Assembly (NCBI RefSeq): GCF_902729445.1
Contig: NZ_CACVCE010000012.1
Location: 202,986 to 266,985, forward strand
Source of the DNA: Magnetospirillum sp902729445
GTDB taxonomy: Bacteria > Pseudomonadota > Alphaproteobacteria > Rhodospirillales > Magnetospirillaceae
Reading direction: 5' to 3'
DNA length: 64,000 nt
The position numbers and the translations under genes were made by a program. Every line of letters starts with the position of its first letter. The stretch's first letter is position 1. Below the pieces are notes generated by a model that saw only the letters and a list, made by a program, of their open reading frames with translations, did not search any database and was not told the origin of the DNA. This document shows positions 62,633 to 64,000 of the stretch, piece after piece.

Positions 62633-63118
62633 GTGATTGTCTACGATCTGCGCGAAGAAGCACGCCTGATATCGTTGATTCATCTCATTGCGCCGCTGGC
62701 TCTTTGCCTCGGCGCAGTGTGGTTTGCACCTCGATCGGTTCGGGCTTGGCTGCCCGATGCGCTGGTCGATTCAGCGCGGCCTCTAACATTCGTCTTCGGT
62801 CTCGCCGCCGGTGTCCTCGGGTGGATGGAATACGACGAACGCAGCCAAGCCGACGCGTTGGTAGAGCGGTGTCTTCTGGGGGGCTGCCTTATGAAGGAAG
62901 GTCCCGTATACGACGTCGAACGGGTCCGTCAAATATCTTCAGGCACTCGTTACCTTGCGCCGATGCGGGGTGGCTATTTCAAGGTCGACGACACCCTCTA
63001 CGCCCATTATCCCCGTGAACAATCCAACTACAGCCCGGCAAACCTCCTGCGCGAGGGGGAGCCGGTACGTGTCTATAGTCTGGACGGAGTGATCGTCCTC
63101 GTAGAGGTCGGGGGCTGA
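62633..63118 (+). CDS. Membrane-anchored orphan protein, 161 aa
   Basis: Not recognised. Two hydrophobic helices, LIHLIAPLALCLGAVWFAP and PLTFVFGLAAGVLGWMEY, are followed by a globular part of about 80 residues with two Cys (ERCLLGGCL). It ends GEPVRVYSLDGVIVLVEVGG, a beta-rich finish. It could be an inner-membrane protein with a small soluble domain. The GTG start at 62633 has GGAGAGG 6 bases upstream; the open frame continues to 62522 without support. It is followed by 281 bases with no gene. Confidence 0.6.
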   Translation: MIVYDLREEARLISLIHLIAPLALCLGAVWFAPRSVRAWLPDALVDSARPLTFVFGLAAGVLGWMEYDERSQADALVERCLLGGCLMKEGPVYDVERVRQISSGTRYLAPMRGGYFKVDDTLYAHYPREQSNYSPANLLREGEPVRVYSLDGVIVLVEVGG

Positions 63119-63399
63119 GGTGGCGATGCGCGCGGGGATTACGGGGCCAGTGCACCTAAATCGAACATCTGCTCTCCCACCCTCCAATTTCCCAAGCCCG
63201 CCCTTCCGCTTCCTGCCCGATCATCCGTAGCGGCGGTATGTTTTCGGCGCGGCTCCGCGCAAGGTGCGGACCCGCACGCGGCGTGGGGCTTCCCAGGCGT
63301 TGGCCGGCGGGCGACGTGTCCCTTGAAATGGACGTTTCTTCATGGGCGTGTAATCCTGCCATCAGCAACCCGAGAGAGCTTTGTCGTGGTGGAGGTGTC
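63119..63399. other. Intergenic stretch without a recognisable gene
   Basis: Short open frames occur on both strands but none has a good start, ribosome site or protein pattern. GC-rich imperfect hairpins (around GCGCGGCTCCGCGC at 63247-63260) are visible. The promoter of the exported protein gene that starts at 63400 is probably here. Confidence 0.5.
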
Positions 63400-64000
63400 A
63401 TGCCTAAGTGGGGGCCAATTCTCGCCGGTGTCATGCTCGCCATGGGCAGCTTATTGGCCCCGGCGCATGCTGAACCGGGCGACTTGGTGGGTGAATATCG
63501 TCTCGTTGGCGAGCAGGACGCCGCATCCGCGATCTCGCTACGACCGGATGGTCGCTACAAGCTGTTCATGATGATGGGGACGGTCGATGAAATCGACGAG
63601 GGGCGTTGGAGGGTCGTCGGGTCGGAGGTACGCCTTGGGTCGACGACACCTGTCCGCGACCCGCAATATGCGTTGGTGAAGTCAGACAAAATCGACTTTC
63701 CGGGGGTCGTGGTCGAGTTCGAAGGCGCAGGAGGGAAGGCCCCTTATTACACGAGTGTCAATCTTCATACGAGCACGGCGGTCATTCGAGCAAACGAGGG
63801 CGGGCACAATTATATGCGGTCGCGCCAAGCCAGCGCTCCGATCGAAAAAATCAGCCTGCAGCCAATTGGAGTGCTTCGGCGCTATTTAACGTCCGAATTC
63901 CCCGTGACTGACCCGTCGCATAACCATTTCGTATTCCACGCGGAAATCGGGAACTATGGTTATGCGCCGATGGATAAGTCCCGTGTGCAAATCGGCGTTA
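63400..64000 (+). CDS. Exported protein of unknown function (partial, C-terminus outside window)
   Basis: Not recognised. The visible 200 residues start with a signal peptide (MPKWGPILAGVMLAMGSLLA, cut after AHA before EPGD). A beta-rich domain follows with GEYRLVGEQDAASAISLRPD, GRYKLFMMMGTVDEIDEGRW and VVGSEVRLGS. This recalls small periplasmic lipocalin-like domains that weigh substrate against a reference (the DGRYxF...GxW pattern). The frame is open to the window end. ATG 63400 has GGAGG 4 bases upstream. Third-position GC is lower than in core genes. Confidence 0.7.
   Translation, partial: MPKWGPILAGVMLAMGSLLAPAHAEPGDLVGEYRLVGEQDAASAISLRPDGRYKLFMMMGTVDEIDEGRWRVVGSEVRLGSTTPVRDPQYALVKSDKIDFPGVVVEFEGAGGKAPYYTSVNLHTSTAVIRANEGGHNYMRSRQASAPIEKISLQPIGVLRRYLTSEFPVTDPSHNHFVFHAEIGNYGYAPMDKSRVQIGV

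Noticed and set aside
63156..63443. Minus-strand 95-codon frame in the gap before the last gene
   Set aside because: No ribosome site or protein pattern, and it overlaps the signal-peptide region of the gene at 63400.

Overview
The window is a GC-rich, gene-dense piece of an alphaproteobacterial chromosome, most likely from a Rhodospirillaceae relative (Magnetospirillum or Phaeospirillum type). Evidence for this is the high-GC third codon positions, the yqeY-dnaG-rpoD and carA-carB-greA arrangements, a SahR-type regulator in front of metF-metH, a PraR/PhrR-type HTH regulator, and Moco-dependent 4-hydroxybenzoyl-CoA reductase genes. One unresolved base (n at 32464) shows that it is a draft assembly. 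There are two tRNA genes, no rRNA, and no CRISPR array.

Layout. 1-7700: partial cation:proton antiporter, yjdM/phnA, tRNA-Lys(CTT), a TrpB2-type tryptophan synthase beta chain, a cache-type histidine kinase downstream of an ABC-F ATPase, ndk with a clear promoter and terminator, and an HTH regulator with a candidate operator. 7700-13800: a TPR/GT41 O-GlcNAc-transferase-like protein, a FieF-type metal exporter and pdxH, a 17-kDa-antigen-like lipoprotein, a DnaJ-family co-chaperone and a periplasmic beta-propeller protein. 14030-17080: one long gene joining an HD phosphohydrolase domain to an Hsp90-like ATPase, interrupted by an in-frame TAG. 17146-23100: carA, carB, greA and a zinc-sensing (CZB) diguanylate cyclase. 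23387-27934: yqeY, dnaG, rpoD and a CAT-anticodon tRNA (probably Ile2), followed by a scrap of an integrase gene.

28358-38583: M32 carboxypeptidase, elbB, a DMT exporter, an FlK-like thioesterase, a PAS-LuxR regulator broken by the ambiguous base, then a tight cluster of an EAL protein, ubiA, an ETFB-lysine-methyltransferase-like gene, gloB, a GST and a DUF985 cupin, with an alpha/beta hydrolase upstream. 38650-45057: acs with its own promoter and terminator, a Rieske protein, two orphan genes of lower GC (41266-42187), the gpsA-yciI-EVE operon, rsmE and a small conserved gene. 45051-54638: a transporter-like sensor kinase, then marR-hcrC-hcrA-hcrB-xdhC-mocA, a compact operon for making and maturing 4-hydroxybenzoyl-CoA reductase, and a DUF2235 hydrolase with a LecA-like tail. 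54651-61741: mlaA-mlaC and sahR-metF-metH. 61742-64000: a looser tail of orphan membrane and exported proteins.

Working together: hcrCAB with xdhC and mocA forms an anaerobic aromatic degradation module, with acs able to feed acetate into central metabolism. sahR-metF-metH is a methyl-cycle operon. mlaA-mlaC serves outer-membrane lipid transport. Several palindromic repeat elements sit in intergenic gaps, including between carA and carB and between metF and metH. The best candidates for something new are the interrupted HD-Hsp90 ATPase gene, the two orphan genes at 41266-42187 and the DUF2235-LecA fusion.
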